NCBI GenBank assembly: GCA_016709575.1
Contig: JADJMM010000002.1
Coordinates: 434,001-498,000 of the forward strand
Reading direction: 5' to 3'
Origin: Sphingobacteriaceae bacterium
Lineage (GTDB): Bacteria > Bacteroidota > Bacteroidia > B-17B0 > Aurantibacillaceae
DNA: 64,000 nucleotides
The notes beneath the pieces are model-generated. The model searched no databases, had not been told where the DNA came from, and saw only the letters and a list, made by a program, of their open reading frames with translations. Below are positions 28,642-38,225 of the stretch, one piece after another (positions within the stretch are counted from its first letter, which is position 1; every line of letters starts with the position of its first letter). Position numbers and translations under genes: made by a program.

Positions 28642-30063
28642 TTATTTCGCAGCGCAGTTTACCCTTTGAGGTTTATACAATACATCACCTCTTCCTGTTT
28701 TGACATACTTTCCACCACCGGCATAATCCTGATGAAACTCTTCAGTAGTAAACCAACATTTTCCATTAGGGTCCTTAACAATCATTCCAACCTCTAAATA
28801 TCTTTTTACTATGGAGTTAGTATATTTATCTTTTTCAATGCTCCAATCTTTATTGTATGAAATAAGTTTAATTACCTTAAGATGTTCGTCATTACCTTCA
28901 ACAATTTGTTTTATTTCCGCGAAAACAGCCGGCGGCGCAAATGTTCCCTGATTTCCCTGAATTTTAAAAAGATCGCCGCGTTTTGTTTCAAATTCTTCAA
29001 AACGGTTTTTTATTGCATCCTTATCTTCAATGTTTAGCACAAAACTGCTAATTATATTTTTAGTCCTAAACTTGGCTGTTAAAGTAATTGTGTGCTTGCC
29101 AACAGCATAATCCTTTAAATATTTAGAGGCCCAATATGAAACGTGAGGTTGAGTATTATTTTCGGGTGAAGGTAATAGCGGTAAACTAAATGCACTTTTA
29201 TTTACTTCTTCCTTATTAAGATCAACAGGTAATCCTATTTTCATATCGGTTCCGTCAATATTCATACTAATATAAAATTCCGCTTCTTGCCACGCCGTGT
29301 TCACTTCTGTTGTATATTTTTCATTCAGGTAAATATTAATGTAAATGTTATCAGCCGAACTAAATTCCTTTTTTTCCATTGTAGAATTTTCATTGCCAAT
29401 TTTCATTGGCTGGCTTGTAAATACCATTTTATTATAATGTGAATCATGATAAGCGCCTGTAGAAATATTTGCTTTCAAAAAGTCGCGATCCTTTTTTACC
29501 AATGCTTCCAGTGAAGATTTCTTCGCTTCTAATTCGACAGTATTTTCTTTACTTAAATGAGGCAATACGATATTCACTAAAGCCAAGCCTTGTTCTACAA
29601 TTGTGAAACGTTCTCCCATATCATCTACCGCCTTAGCTGCTCTTTTTTCGTATTGATTGGTGATAGCATAAGCAACACTATTTTTTAATTTATTTTCAAA
29701 CGTGAACACATTGAAAGCCTTTTCATTATCTAAATCTCTTACTTCCAGTTTTTTTAACTCCTCCTTAGAAAATTTTGTTTTAATGCTTTGGAAATTTAGT
29801 GCTGTTAAACTATCCTTGATTTTATCAAGTGTGGAGTTTGTCTCTACTTTTTCTATTAGTTTCGAGTAAGAATCGGCATAAGCAATGCCATCCACCATTT
29901 TCATGATGTTATATATTTTTTTATTGTACCTCTCATACTCGGCTACCTTATCACCATTTGATATTTTTTTAATCAAGTTAATGTCCCTTATTTTTGTAGC
30001 GCTTAAAATAAACGGGCTCAGGAAAAATTTCAGGCTAACAAATATTACAATTAGATTTTTCAT
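28642..30063 (-). CDS. Secreted protein of unknown function, operon with surface protein 3
   Basis: 473 residues with a signal-like start (MKNLIVIFVSLKFFLSPFIL) and then a helical, Lys/Glu-rich first half. The second half carries beta-rich stretches (NIYINIYLNEKYTTEV, KHTITLTAKFRTKNI). The last 90 residues (VIKLISYNKDWSIEKDKYT, EVGMIVKDPNGKCWFTTEEF) resemble the end of the neighbour at 30080-31384, so the two share a C-terminal domain. I do not recognise a family. It follows that neighbour by 16 bases and precedes the operon terminator. A periplasmic or surface partner of surface protein 3 is plausible. The frame is intact. Confidence 0.7.
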   Translation of the reverse strand: MKNLIVIFVSLKFFLSPFILSATKIRDINLIKKISNGDKVAEYERYNKKIYNIMKMVDGIAYADSYSKLIEKVETNSTLDKIKDSLTALNFQSIKTKFSKEELKKLEVRDLDNEKAFNVFTFENKLKNSVAYAITNQYEKRAAKAVDDMGERFTIVEQGLALVNIVLPHLSKENTVELEAKKSSLEALVKKDRDFLKANISTGAYHDSHYNKMVFTSQPMKIGNENSTMEKKEFSSADNIYINIYLNEKYTTEVNTAWQEAEFYISMNIDGTDMKIGLPVDLNKEEVNKSAFSLPLLPSPENNTQPHVSYWASKYLKDYAVGKHTITLTAKFRTKNIISSFVLNIEDKDAIKNRFEEFETKRGDLFKIQGNQGTFAPPAVFAEIKQIVEGNDEHLKVIKLISYNKDWSIEKDKYTNSIVKRYLEVGMIVKDPNGKCWFTTEEFHQDYAGGGKYVKTGRGDVLYKPQRVNCAAK

Positions 30064-30079
30064 TTTATATTGTTTTAAT

Positions 30080-31384
30080 TTATTTTACATTTTCACAAAG
30101 TATTTCCGCCCCTTCAGAATTATAGCCAGTCACCAGATTGCTCAAATATTTAGAACCATCAAAATCAGCAGTTAAAAAAAGATAGTATAATTTACAGGTG
30201 CCGTTATTCTTCATCACCACTTCAAAATTTTGATATCTCTTCTCTGCAATCCCTGTTATTACGTTCCGTTGTATTTTCCAATCAGGATCCAGTAGATTTA
30301 TTTTTACTATTGTGCCTTCAAGTTTCTTTAATCCATTTCTTATATCTGTTTCCAGGGCAGCATCAGTTCTCACCGCCGGACTCATTCTGCGATTTTTAAC
30401 TTCCTCAATATAATTTTTACTTGCTATGGCAATTAACTCCTCTTTAGTACCAATAGATTTTACTTCCCTATTTATCTCCTCGCAAATAGCAACCAATTCA
30501 GGTTTCTCACCAAAAAGTTTTCTATAGCAATTATATTTTATTTGATAAGATTGAAGCTTACAATAAAAACTAACCGCTTTTACTTTTCTTGTAAAATATT
30601 TCTTACTAATATTCTTTTTTATTTCAGCAATAGTTGATTTATCACCAGATGAAGCATCCATTACCATTTTAAATAAACTTTTTGAAGGATGCTCGTCTGT
30701 TTTAGATGCTACTGCTATGTGTTCTGACGTTATAAAAGCTTCCAAATTTTTTTGGTATGTATTTACATTGGATTCGATAATTGATAAATTTTCTTCTTTA
30801 TCTGTTTCAAAATCATAAGTATCTCTGAAATAAACTTTTTTAAACTCATCTTCAAACGAATTCAAATCCTTCCGTTCTTGTTTCTTTTCACCAACTTTTG
30901 ATTTATAAGTAACTTTATAATCTTCTAACTCCTTTTTATAGGGGGCTAACTCCGTTTCAGGGTATTTGTTTTTATATAAATCCAAATAGAATTGCACCTG
31001 ACCCCAATTTCCATTACTTGAAGGCGTAACTGTTTGAAGATTCTCTGACTTCATCTTATCCATTTCTGCTCTTAGTTTTGCAAAATCAATTGCCTTTTCA
31101 TCTTTTGGAGCATCACCAACTAGTGTTTTATGTTTTAGAATTTCAGATTCCAACGAGGAAACATTAAAACTGGGTTCGTACTTCTTTATATTCTTCACAG
31201 CAGCTTGTGCTTGCGAAATCTGATTTTTATACGCAGCAACTTTCTCGACAGGGTCTAGAGTTGCTAATTTATCTATAGCCCCTTTATAGGTTTTGTACTG
31301 CGCTTTTGCTGCTGGATTTGTAGGCTCCTGGGCATTTGCTTTAAAAACAAATGCTAACAGGAGGTACATTATAATTTTCTTCAT
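30080..31384 (-). CDS. Secreted helical protein of unknown function, operon with surface protein 3
   Basis: 434 residues, with signal peptide MKKIIMYLLLAFVFKANA. The mature protein is long, helical and lysine-rich (KKELEDYKVTYKSKVGEKKQ), and ends in a compact domain (VKINLLDPDWKIQRNVITG, VVMKNNGTCKLYYLFL) matching the end of the next gene. No known family is recognised. It starts 12 bases after surface protein 3 stops, so the two are co-transcribed. Cassettes 1 and 2 lack this pair, which makes it the distinguishing feature of cassette 3. The frame is intact. Confidence 0.7.
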   Translation of the reverse strand: MKKIIMYLLLAFVFKANAQEPTNPAAKAQYKTYKGAIDKLATLDPVEKVAAYKNQISQAQAAVKNIKKYEPSFNVSSLESEILKHKTLVGDAPKDEKAIDFAKLRAEMDKMKSENLQTVTPSSNGNWGQVQFYLDLYKNKYPETELAPYKKELEDYKVTYKSKVGEKKQERKDLNSFEDEFKKVYFRDTYDFETDKEENLSIIESNVNTYQKNLEAFITSEHIAVASKTDEHPSKSLFKMVMDASSGDKSTIAEIKKNISKKYFTRKVKAVSFYCKLQSYQIKYNCYRKLFGEKPELVAICEEINREVKSIGTKEELIAIASKNYIEEVKNRRMSPAVRTDAALETDIRNGLKKLEGTIVKINLLDPDWKIQRNVITGIAEKRYQNFEVVMKNNGTCKLYYLFLTADFDGSKYLSNLVTGYNSEGAEILCENVK

Positions 31385-31396
31385 CTTAATTAATCT

Positions 31397-34300
31397 TTAA
31401 TCAATGATTAATTTCGTGGTGTTTGTTTTACCCTCAGCGCTAATAATCACGAAGTATAGTCCGCTTTTGAGTTCAGACGTGTTTATGTTTATCTCATCTT
31501 TAATTTCAGTTTTATCTGTTACAAATTTTCCGGTCACATCCATTATTTGAATTAAAGCTGAAGTGTTATTTGAGAGCTTAATGTTGACAGATTCCTTTGC
31601 GGGATTCGGATAGACTATAAAATTATTTTGTTCTACCTTCTCATTAATACTGGTACATGGACTAACTACCAGTGAAACGGTTTTTGTATTTGTACATCCA
31701 GCAGCACTAGTACCAACAACCGTGTATGTTGTATTTAAAGTAGGAGAAACAACAACAGATGTTCCTGATAAACTTCCCGGATTCCAATTATAACTTGTTG
31801 CGCCCGTTGCGCTTAAGGTTGCGCTATTACCTGTACAGATTACTGATGAAGAACTGCTTGCTGTTACAGTTGGATTTGAATTCACAAGCACCGTTATTGT
31901 TTTTGTTCCCGCGCAAGTTCCATTAGTTCCGTTAACTGTATAGTTTGTAGTAATTGTTGGTGTAACAACTATGCTGGAGGTAGTAGGACCTGAAGTCCAT
32001 GTATAAGAAGTTGCTCCACTAGCTGTTAAGGTACCTGAATTGCCAATGCAAATTGACGGCACGCTTGGTGTAATAGCAATACTAAGTGCCGAGCCTACTG
32101 TTACACTAACGGTGTTTACATCTGTACACGTTCCGTTAAAACCAGTTACAGTGTAGGTAATGTTAGATGTTGGGGTTACTGTGATAGATGTTGTTGTTGC
32201 CCCTGTATTCCACGAATAAGTTGTAGCTCCACTTGAAGTTAAAGTTGCAGTACCTCCGGCACAAATTGTATAGTTATTGGTCACCAACGTTGGTGTAGGT
32301 GTAACATTTATAGAAATGGTTTGTGTGCTTTTGCAGGATGATAAAGAAACCCCTGCAAAACCTGTCACAGTATAAGTAGTTGTAATAGTTGGGTTAACAG
32401 TTGTAGTTACACCCATAGCGGTTGTACTCCAACTATAAGTTGTAGCTCCACTTGCCGTTAAAGTTGTGGATGATCCTGAACAAATACTAGGTGAACTTGC
32501 CGAAACTCCAACAATTGGATTCGCTGTTACACTAATAGAAAGCGTCTGTGTATCCTTACAAGAATTCGCTGCTGTACCTGTTGCTGTATATACTGTGGTT
32601 ATTGTTGGTGAAACAGTAACAACGGTTGTTGTTGCGCCCGTACTCCATGTATACGTATTAGCACCACTTGCTGTTAAATTAACCGTTGTGCCAGCACATG
32701 CTGTTGGTGAACTAGCAGATATATTAACTGTTGGTCCAGCTATTACTGATATTGATATTGTTTGTGTGTCTTTACACGAATTTACTGCTGTACCAGTTGC
32801 AGTATAAACAGCAGTAATAGTTGGGCTAACACTAACACTTGTTGTTGTTGCTCCCGTACTCCATGAATATGTTGAAGCACCACTTGCTGTTAATGATATT
32901 GGCGCGCCACTACAAACCGTTGATGAAGGTGCAGTAATATTAACTGTTGGATTCGCAACTACCGAAACTGTTTTAGTTGTTGAAGAAGAACAAACACCAT
33001 TTGTCCCTGTTACAGTATAAACAGTAGTTATAGTTGGATTCGTTGAAATATTTGCGGTTGTTGCACCTGTATTCCAACTATAGGTTGTTGCACCAATGGC
33101 GCTTAATGTTGCAGTAGCTCCTGCGCAAACCGAAGCCGTACTTGAAACGGTTAAAACCGGTGTAGCACATGGTAATAATTTTAAAGTATAACCATCTCCA
33201 CCGGCAGAGTAAGTTAATGATACTACTCCTGCACCCGGATCAAAATCACCACCATTACCTGTAAAATAACCTGTGTTATAAATATTACCTGCGGCATCCG
33301 TAATAATATCATATCCAATATCGGTTCCACCAGCTCCAACATCAACCGCCCACAGTAAAGCTCCTGCTGAACTTAGCTTTAAAATAAAAATATCTACACC
33401 TCCAAAAGCTGTATGGTTATCTGTTCCTGTACCGGGATTAAAATCTACAGTACCCGAAAAAGATCCAGTTAGAAAAATATTATTCGATGCATCTATATAA
33501 GCCTTTCTTCCTTGGTCATCTGTAGTACTTCCAAATAAATATCCCCAACTATAATTGTTTGTTGAGCTTATTTTTACTACGAACATATCATTTGTTCCGC
33601 CACCCGAAGTGGCATTATTCGTTGCTGTTGGAGAAGGATTCAAATCGATAGTTGCACTTGAAGTATAACCTGTAAATACACATCCTCCCGAAGCATCAGC
33701 ATCTATTCCTTGTCCATAATCATTCCCGGACCCTCCAATCTCCCCGCCATATTGATATGCCCCATTGGAACTTAATTTAAGATAAAATGCATTAGCTCCA
33801 TTCCCTGTACTTGAAACCGTTTGCGTAGGTGGGCCCGGAGCCAAATCAATAACTCCAGGACCAAAAATACTTCCAGTTATATAAACATTTCCAGAATTAT
33901 CTAATGAAATATCACTTCCCGATTCATTGTAATTATTGGTAGTACTTCCTAGTTCATATGCCCAAATCAAATTACCAGTAGCACCCAATTTAGAAATAAA
34001 TATATCAGTTGCCGTTTGATTAGCTCCTCCTGCTGATAAAGTAAACGATGCGGCAGAAGGATCGAAATCGGCTGTTAGATTAAATGACCCCGTTGTATAA
34101 ACTTCTCCTGCAGCATTCACCGCTATAGAATTTCCAATCTCATTTCCAGGGCCAGTAAAATTCTTTGCCCAAATAAAATTTCCTGTTGTTACATCTGGTT
34201 TCAATACAAAAGCATCAACCGCAGTTGAAGTTAAATTAAAGACGCCCGCTCCCGGATCAAAATCCACTGTGCCTTGAAAATTTCCGGTCAAATAAATTCC

Positions 34301-34634
34301 AGAAGCATCAACATAAATAGCACGGCTAACATCACTAAAAGTGCTGCCTATGGTTTTTACCCATTGGAACACTCCCGCTGAATTTCTTTTTATCAAACAG
34401 ATATCATCACTTCCTGCGGATACAGAAGTTGTACCCACTCCTCCCGGATCAAAGTTACAAGTTAGAAGAAAAGGAACCAGTTGTGTAAACATTACCGGAA
34501 GCATCTGTAGCAACACCATAACCTGCCTCGAAGCCAGTCCCTCCATGTTCCTGTGCCCAGGCTAAACTCTGTGCACCAATTCTTGTGGTTGCACATACAG
34601 CAACCAGAACGATAAATAATTTTAATGTTTTCAT
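31397..34634 (-). CDS. Giant T9SS-exported surface protein 3 (repeat and Ig-like modules), one frame break
   Basis: From ATG at 34634: signal peptide (MKTLKLFIVLVAVCATTR), then directly repeats of another SBBP-like type (GNVYTTGSF, VDFDPGAG, IWAKNFTGPGNEIGN). These have no ENKGQ domain, unlike proteins 1 and 2. Seven Ig-like modules (YSWNTGATTAN to YNWNPGSLSG) and a T9SS tail (FIVYPNPAKESVNIKL ... KTNTTKLIID) follow. About 1080 residues. The only break is at about 34450, in a T/C-rich stretch where GSFSS must shift by one base to enter CNFDPGGVGTTS. The DPG-rich repeats could bind calcium, as in other secreted beta-propellers; that is inference. First gene of a three-gene operon. Confidence 0.88.
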
Positions 34635-34647
34635 AAGATATAGATTT
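34635..34647 (-). promoter_or_regulatory. Start-adjacent ATCTATATCTT motif, unit 3
   Basis: AAATCTATATCTT on the minus strand abuts the ATG at 34634. It differs from units 1 and 2 only at the last base. Confidence 0.62.
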
Positions 34648-34756
34648 AATTCTATACAAATGAAGGAAAGCTAAGGGCAACTAAACGTATAGTTACGTAT
34701 GTGAATAACAGAACTGGATAAGTGATGGGGGATTTTGGATAAGTGATTTTAATGAA

Positions 34757-35503
34757 TTAGAGTCTTGAAATCGCCTCTATAACCTGATCCTTTTACGTTT
34801 GCGAAACAGGGACTTCGTTGTTTTCTTCTAATAAGAGTGAGCCACCATCTGCTTTATCAAAGCGAACAATTTTTTTAATATTAACCAAATGAGAATGATG
34901 GGTTCTAATAAAACCAAATGGCTCTAAAATAGCCTCATACTCTTTGAGCATACTTGAGGTTACTAATTTTTGTTTTCCGGAAAGATAGAACTCAGTATAA
35001 TTACCCTCCGCCTTACAATGTATTATATCCGACACTTTAACAAAGTGCATAGCGTTACTATCTTTCAAAACAATTTTTTTATCCGGCACCGATAATGAAC
35101 TTAAACTTTCTTTTAAAATATCTAACTGCTTAGATAAACTTTTATTAGTTAGATTAGCTTTTGCTTTTTGAAATGCATTCAACAAATCCTCTACTCCAAT
35201 TGGTTTTAAAATAAAATCGATAGCGCTGAATTTAAAGGCATCTACTGCATATTTATTGTGGGCTGTAATAAATACAACATCGAATTCATATTGCTTCAAT
35301 TTAGAGAGTAAATCCATTCCAGTGCCCTCATCCAATTCCACATCCAATAAAACTAAATCAGGTGCATGTTTGGAAATAGCCTCAATACCGGATTGTATGC
35401 TGCCCGCTTCATTTATCGCTGTAACTTGCGGACAAAATTTCTCAATCATAGTCATCAATCCTTTTCGGATTTTTTGATCATTATCTATTATGAGTACTTT
35501 CAA
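34757..35503 (-). CDS. LytTR-family response regulator 3, apparent early stop from compensating indels
   Basis: Receiver domain with Asp54 (LVLLDVELDEGTG), FITAHNKYAV and FILKPIGVEDL. The LytTR domain has MHFVKVSDIIHCKAEGNY and FIRTHHSHLVNIKKI. The frame meets TAA at 34793 after VPVSQT, where the paralogues read VPVSQRKRDQ. The codons after the stop continue in the same frame as KDQVIEAISRL to a TAA at 34757. One extra and one missing base around 34790-34800 would explain this. The full length is then about 248, as in RR2. The start overlaps the HK3 stop by 4 bases. Confidence 0.9.
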
Positions 35504-37377
35504 GATTTTGGAATTATTGGTAATTGAATCTCCACTTTTGTTCCTTTATCTGCAAGGTTTGTAAGTTCAAATATAGCGTTTGTTTTATATTGTTTGTTTA
35601 ATAGGTACAAACGGTCGCGAATTATTTGCGTCGCACGCGATGGATAACCTTTATGTTTGTCACTCTCCTTAAAACCCGAACCATTATCAATAACATTAAC
35701 TTTTAGTTGATTGTTCTCGATTTTGAAACTTATATTAATCTTACCCCCAGTTTCGATAGAAGAAAATCCGTGCTCAATAGAATTCTCTATAAAAGGTTGA
35801 AGAATCATTCCGGGAATCATTAAAGCATCTGTCTCAATTTTTTCATCGACCGAAAATTGATAAGTGAATTTATTATCTGAACGTAATTTTTGTAATTCTA
35901 AATAATGTGTTAAGAATTCGATTTCGTTTTCAATTGTATTTAATTCGTTAAACGTACTTTCTAACGATTCACGCATAATTTTTGAAAAGCGGTGAATGTA
36001 TTCTGAAATTTCTTTTGACTTTTTCTCCTCCATTGATAGAGCTTGCAAAGAAGCCAAAGCATTGAAAAAGAAATGCGGATTAATACGGGCACGGTTTAAA
36101 CGCTGCTCAATTTCAAGTGTTTTAAATTTACTTTTTAGCACAGATTGGCGATAAAAAAACACAATCGCAAAAACAAGTAGCGCCAAAAATAAAACACCAA
36201 TTATTAATGCATTAATTTTTAATTGGCTGATTTCCTCCTGCTGACTTAAAATTTCCTTTTCCTGATTTAATTCAAGAATTGTTTTTTCATTTTGTGCTTT
36301 ATTATATTTTTGCTCCAACTCATTCACATGGGCATTTACTTCTATAGTTTTAGTGCTGTCCTTTAATTTTATCATTTTCTCAGTCATGGCTAAAGCCATT
36401 TCAACATTACCCATATCCTTGTAACATTGGATTAATTCATTCATAGTTACCTCTATTTGGTAAGGGGGTGCTACGGCCAATGCTACTTGATAACATGAGT
36501 CTGCATACCGCAAGGCCAAATTTTTGTTACCGGTATTTTTATACACATTTGATTTAACAGAATATATAATATATTTATTATAGGATTCTACTTCAGGCAT
36601 TGTGGTCGCGCTATCGCAATAACTTAATGCTTTCTTATAATCCTTTTTAGCCAAATAAACATTTGCATATGTAACATATATATACTGTATCGATTGTTCA
36701 TTTTTTTCAATGCGATGCAACTTTAAGCCCTCATTAAGAGCATTTAACGAACTGTCTAAGTACTTTTCATTTTTCGAAGCCTCATACATTTCACCATAAG
36801 CTGATGCTATATTACTATATAAAATACCCGATTCTTTATTATCATGTATTTTTATTGAAATAGCTAATGCTTTTTTCAAATAGTCCATGCCTTTAGCAGT
36901 TTGCCCAAAACTTTGAAAATTCCAGGAAATATCTGAAAGCGCATTGACTTGTATCTCGTATGCTTTGATTTTTTCTGCAAGTTCAGCAGATTTAATATAA
37001 TAATACTGCGAACTATCCATGCTGGATAAACCAAAATAACACCGGCCAATTAGATAATAATTATAGGCACGAACTGTATCTAAACAAGCTACATTGAGAA
37101 GTTTGTTAACGCGTTGTAGCATTTTTAACGCTTCAGAAAAATCTTGAGAATAATAAAGCAAAGCAACAGCTTCATTGGCCGCTATACCCGTACATTTTCT
37201 ATTTCCTGTTTTCTCTACATCACTTACTAGATTATAAATCTCAGCTATCTTTTTATCCTTATATAATTCTTTTAATCGCTCAGTTATAGCTATTGAATTA
37301 TCACATTTGCAATTTTGCGAAAACAAAAAAATTGGAGATAAAAGAGTGCAAAAAAATATAAAGAAAAATTTAGACAT
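35500..37377 (-). CDS. TPR sensor histidine kinase 3
   Basis: About 625 residues and the only intact kinase of the three. I start it at the second Met (MSKFFFIFFCTLLSPIFLFS) because that gives a clean signal peptide; an upstream Met at 37404 is in frame. TPR helices (YYLIGRCYFGLSSMDSSQYY, KKDYKKALSYCDSATTM) fill about residues 50-370. A coiled region (LELNQEKEILSQQEEISQLK) and a membrane helix (IGVLFLALLVFAIVFFYRQ) follow. The catalytic part carries RARINPHFFFNALASLQ (phospho-His), FIENSIEHGFSSI and VIDNGSGFKESDKHKGYPSRA. It couples to RR3 by a 4-base overlap. Confidence 0.93.
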   Translation of the reverse strand: MSKFFFIFFCTLLSPIFLFSQNCKCDNSIAITERLKELYKDKKIAEIYNLVSDVEKTGNRKCTGIAANEAVALLYYSQDFSEALKMLQRVNKLLNVACLDTVRAYNYYLIGRCYFGLSSMDSSQYYYIKSAELAEKIKAYEIQVNALSDISWNFQSFGQTAKGMDYLKKALAISIKIHDNKESGILYSNIASAYGEMYEASKNEKYLDSSLNALNEGLKLHRIEKNEQSIQYIYVTYANVYLAKKDYKKALSYCDSATTMPEVESYNKYIIYSVKSNVYKNTGNKNLALRYADSCYQVALAVAPPYQIEVTMNELIQCYKDMGNVEMALAMTEKMIKLKDSTKTIEVNAHVNELEQKYNKAQNEKTILELNQEKEILSQQEEISQLKINALIIGVLFLALLVFAIVFFYRQSVLKSKFKTLEIEQRLNRARINPHFFFNALASLQALSMEEKKSKEISEYIHRFSKIMRESLESTFNELNTIENEIEFLTHYLELQKLRSDNKFTYQFSVDEKIETDALMIPGMILQPFIENSIEHGFSSIETGGKINISFKIENNQLKVNVIDNGSGFKESDKHKGYPSRATQIIRDRLYLLNKQYKTNAIFELTNLADKGTKVEIQLPIIPKS

Positions 37378-37423
37378 AATCCTGCTTAGAAGGTAAATAT
37401 ACATCTTTAAACAGAATTCACTT

Positions 37424-38182
37424 TTAAGCCTTGGCTTTAAACTTATTGATAGCGTTAATGGTGAATTCTGAGAGAACTAATTTTCCACTCATACCAGCAC
37501 GTTCAATTAAAAGTTCGTCCCAATTCTCAGTTCCCTCCCACATTACTTTTTTGAGCATGGCCATCGCTTCAGGATTACTCTTAGATAATTTTTCGGTTAA
37601 GAAAGAAACAGCTGTGTCCATTTCTTCCGCTGATTTAAATACTTCGGCATACAAACCTTTTTCTTTTGCCCAATCTGAACTTTTCCATTCAGTTGCATCG
37701 ATAGTCAATTGACAAAAAGCAGAAGTTCCGATTTTACGTTCAACGGCAGGACCAACAACAAAGGGACCAATACCAACAGCAAGTTCACTTAATTTTACTG
37801 AAGCACCTTCAACCGCAATTGTGTAATCAGCAGCTGACGCAATTCCTACCCCACCGCCAACAGCTTTTCCTTGAACGCGTGCAATAATAAATTTCGGAGC
37901 TTTGCGCATTGCATTAATTACTAAAGCAAATCCCGAGAAAAATTTTAATCCTGTTTCAATATCTTTAATAGAGATTAATTCGTCAAAACTTGCGCCTGCA
38001 CAAAACGCTTTTTCGCCTTCACTTTTTAAAACAATAACTTTTGCTTTCTCATCTTTACCAAGTTTTTCTATTTCCTTTGCCAGATTACGTAATTGCTCTC
38101 CCGGCATTGAATTACTTTGCGGATGGAAAAAAGTAATATAACCAACTCCGTCTTTAATTTCTGATTTTACAAATGCTTCCAT
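37424..38182 (-). CDS. Enoyl-CoA hydratase/isomerase family protein
   Basis: A 252-residue crotonase-fold protein. The acyl-CoA oxyanion segments are KAFCAGASFDEL (about 58-69) and QGKAVGGGVGIASAADYTI (about 104-122), and the catalytic region is LSELAVGIGPFVVGPAVERK. The PFVVGPAV form occurs in methylglutaconyl-CoA-hydratase-like members, but no leucine-degradation genes are near, so I leave the substrate open. It is separated from pdhC by 43 bases that contain a repeat hairpin. The frame is intact. Confidence 0.85.
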   Translation of the reverse strand: MEAFVKSEIKDGVGYITFFHPQSNSMPGEQLRNLAKEIEKLGKDEKAKVIVLKSEGEKAFCAGASFDELISIKDIETGLKFFSGFALVINAMRKAPKFIIARVQGKAVGGGVGIASAADYTIAVEGASVKLSELAVGIGPFVVGPAVERKIGTSAFCQLTIDATEWKSSDWAKEKGLYAEVFKSAEEMDTAVSFLTEKLSKSNPEAMAMLKKVMWEGTENWDELLIERAGMSGKLVLSEFTINAINKFKAKA

Positions 38183-38199
38183 TTTAAAAAATATTAATA

Positions 38200-38225
38200 T
38201 GGTCCCTGAGCTTGTCGAAGGGCCA
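38200..38225. repeat. Dispersed palindromic repeat abutting the pdhC stop
   Basis: TGGTCCCTGAGCTTGTCGAA, ending GGGCCA, carries the GAGCTTGTCGAA core of the family seen at 13593-13645. It folds through TGGTCCCT / AGGGCCA. It ends at the base before the pdhC stop codon. Confidence 0.75.

Noticed and set aside
32466..32807. A 113-codon plus-strand frame
   Set aside because: It is the antisense of Ig-like repeats in surface protein 3; its VAV/TVV repetition mirrors the coding repeats.
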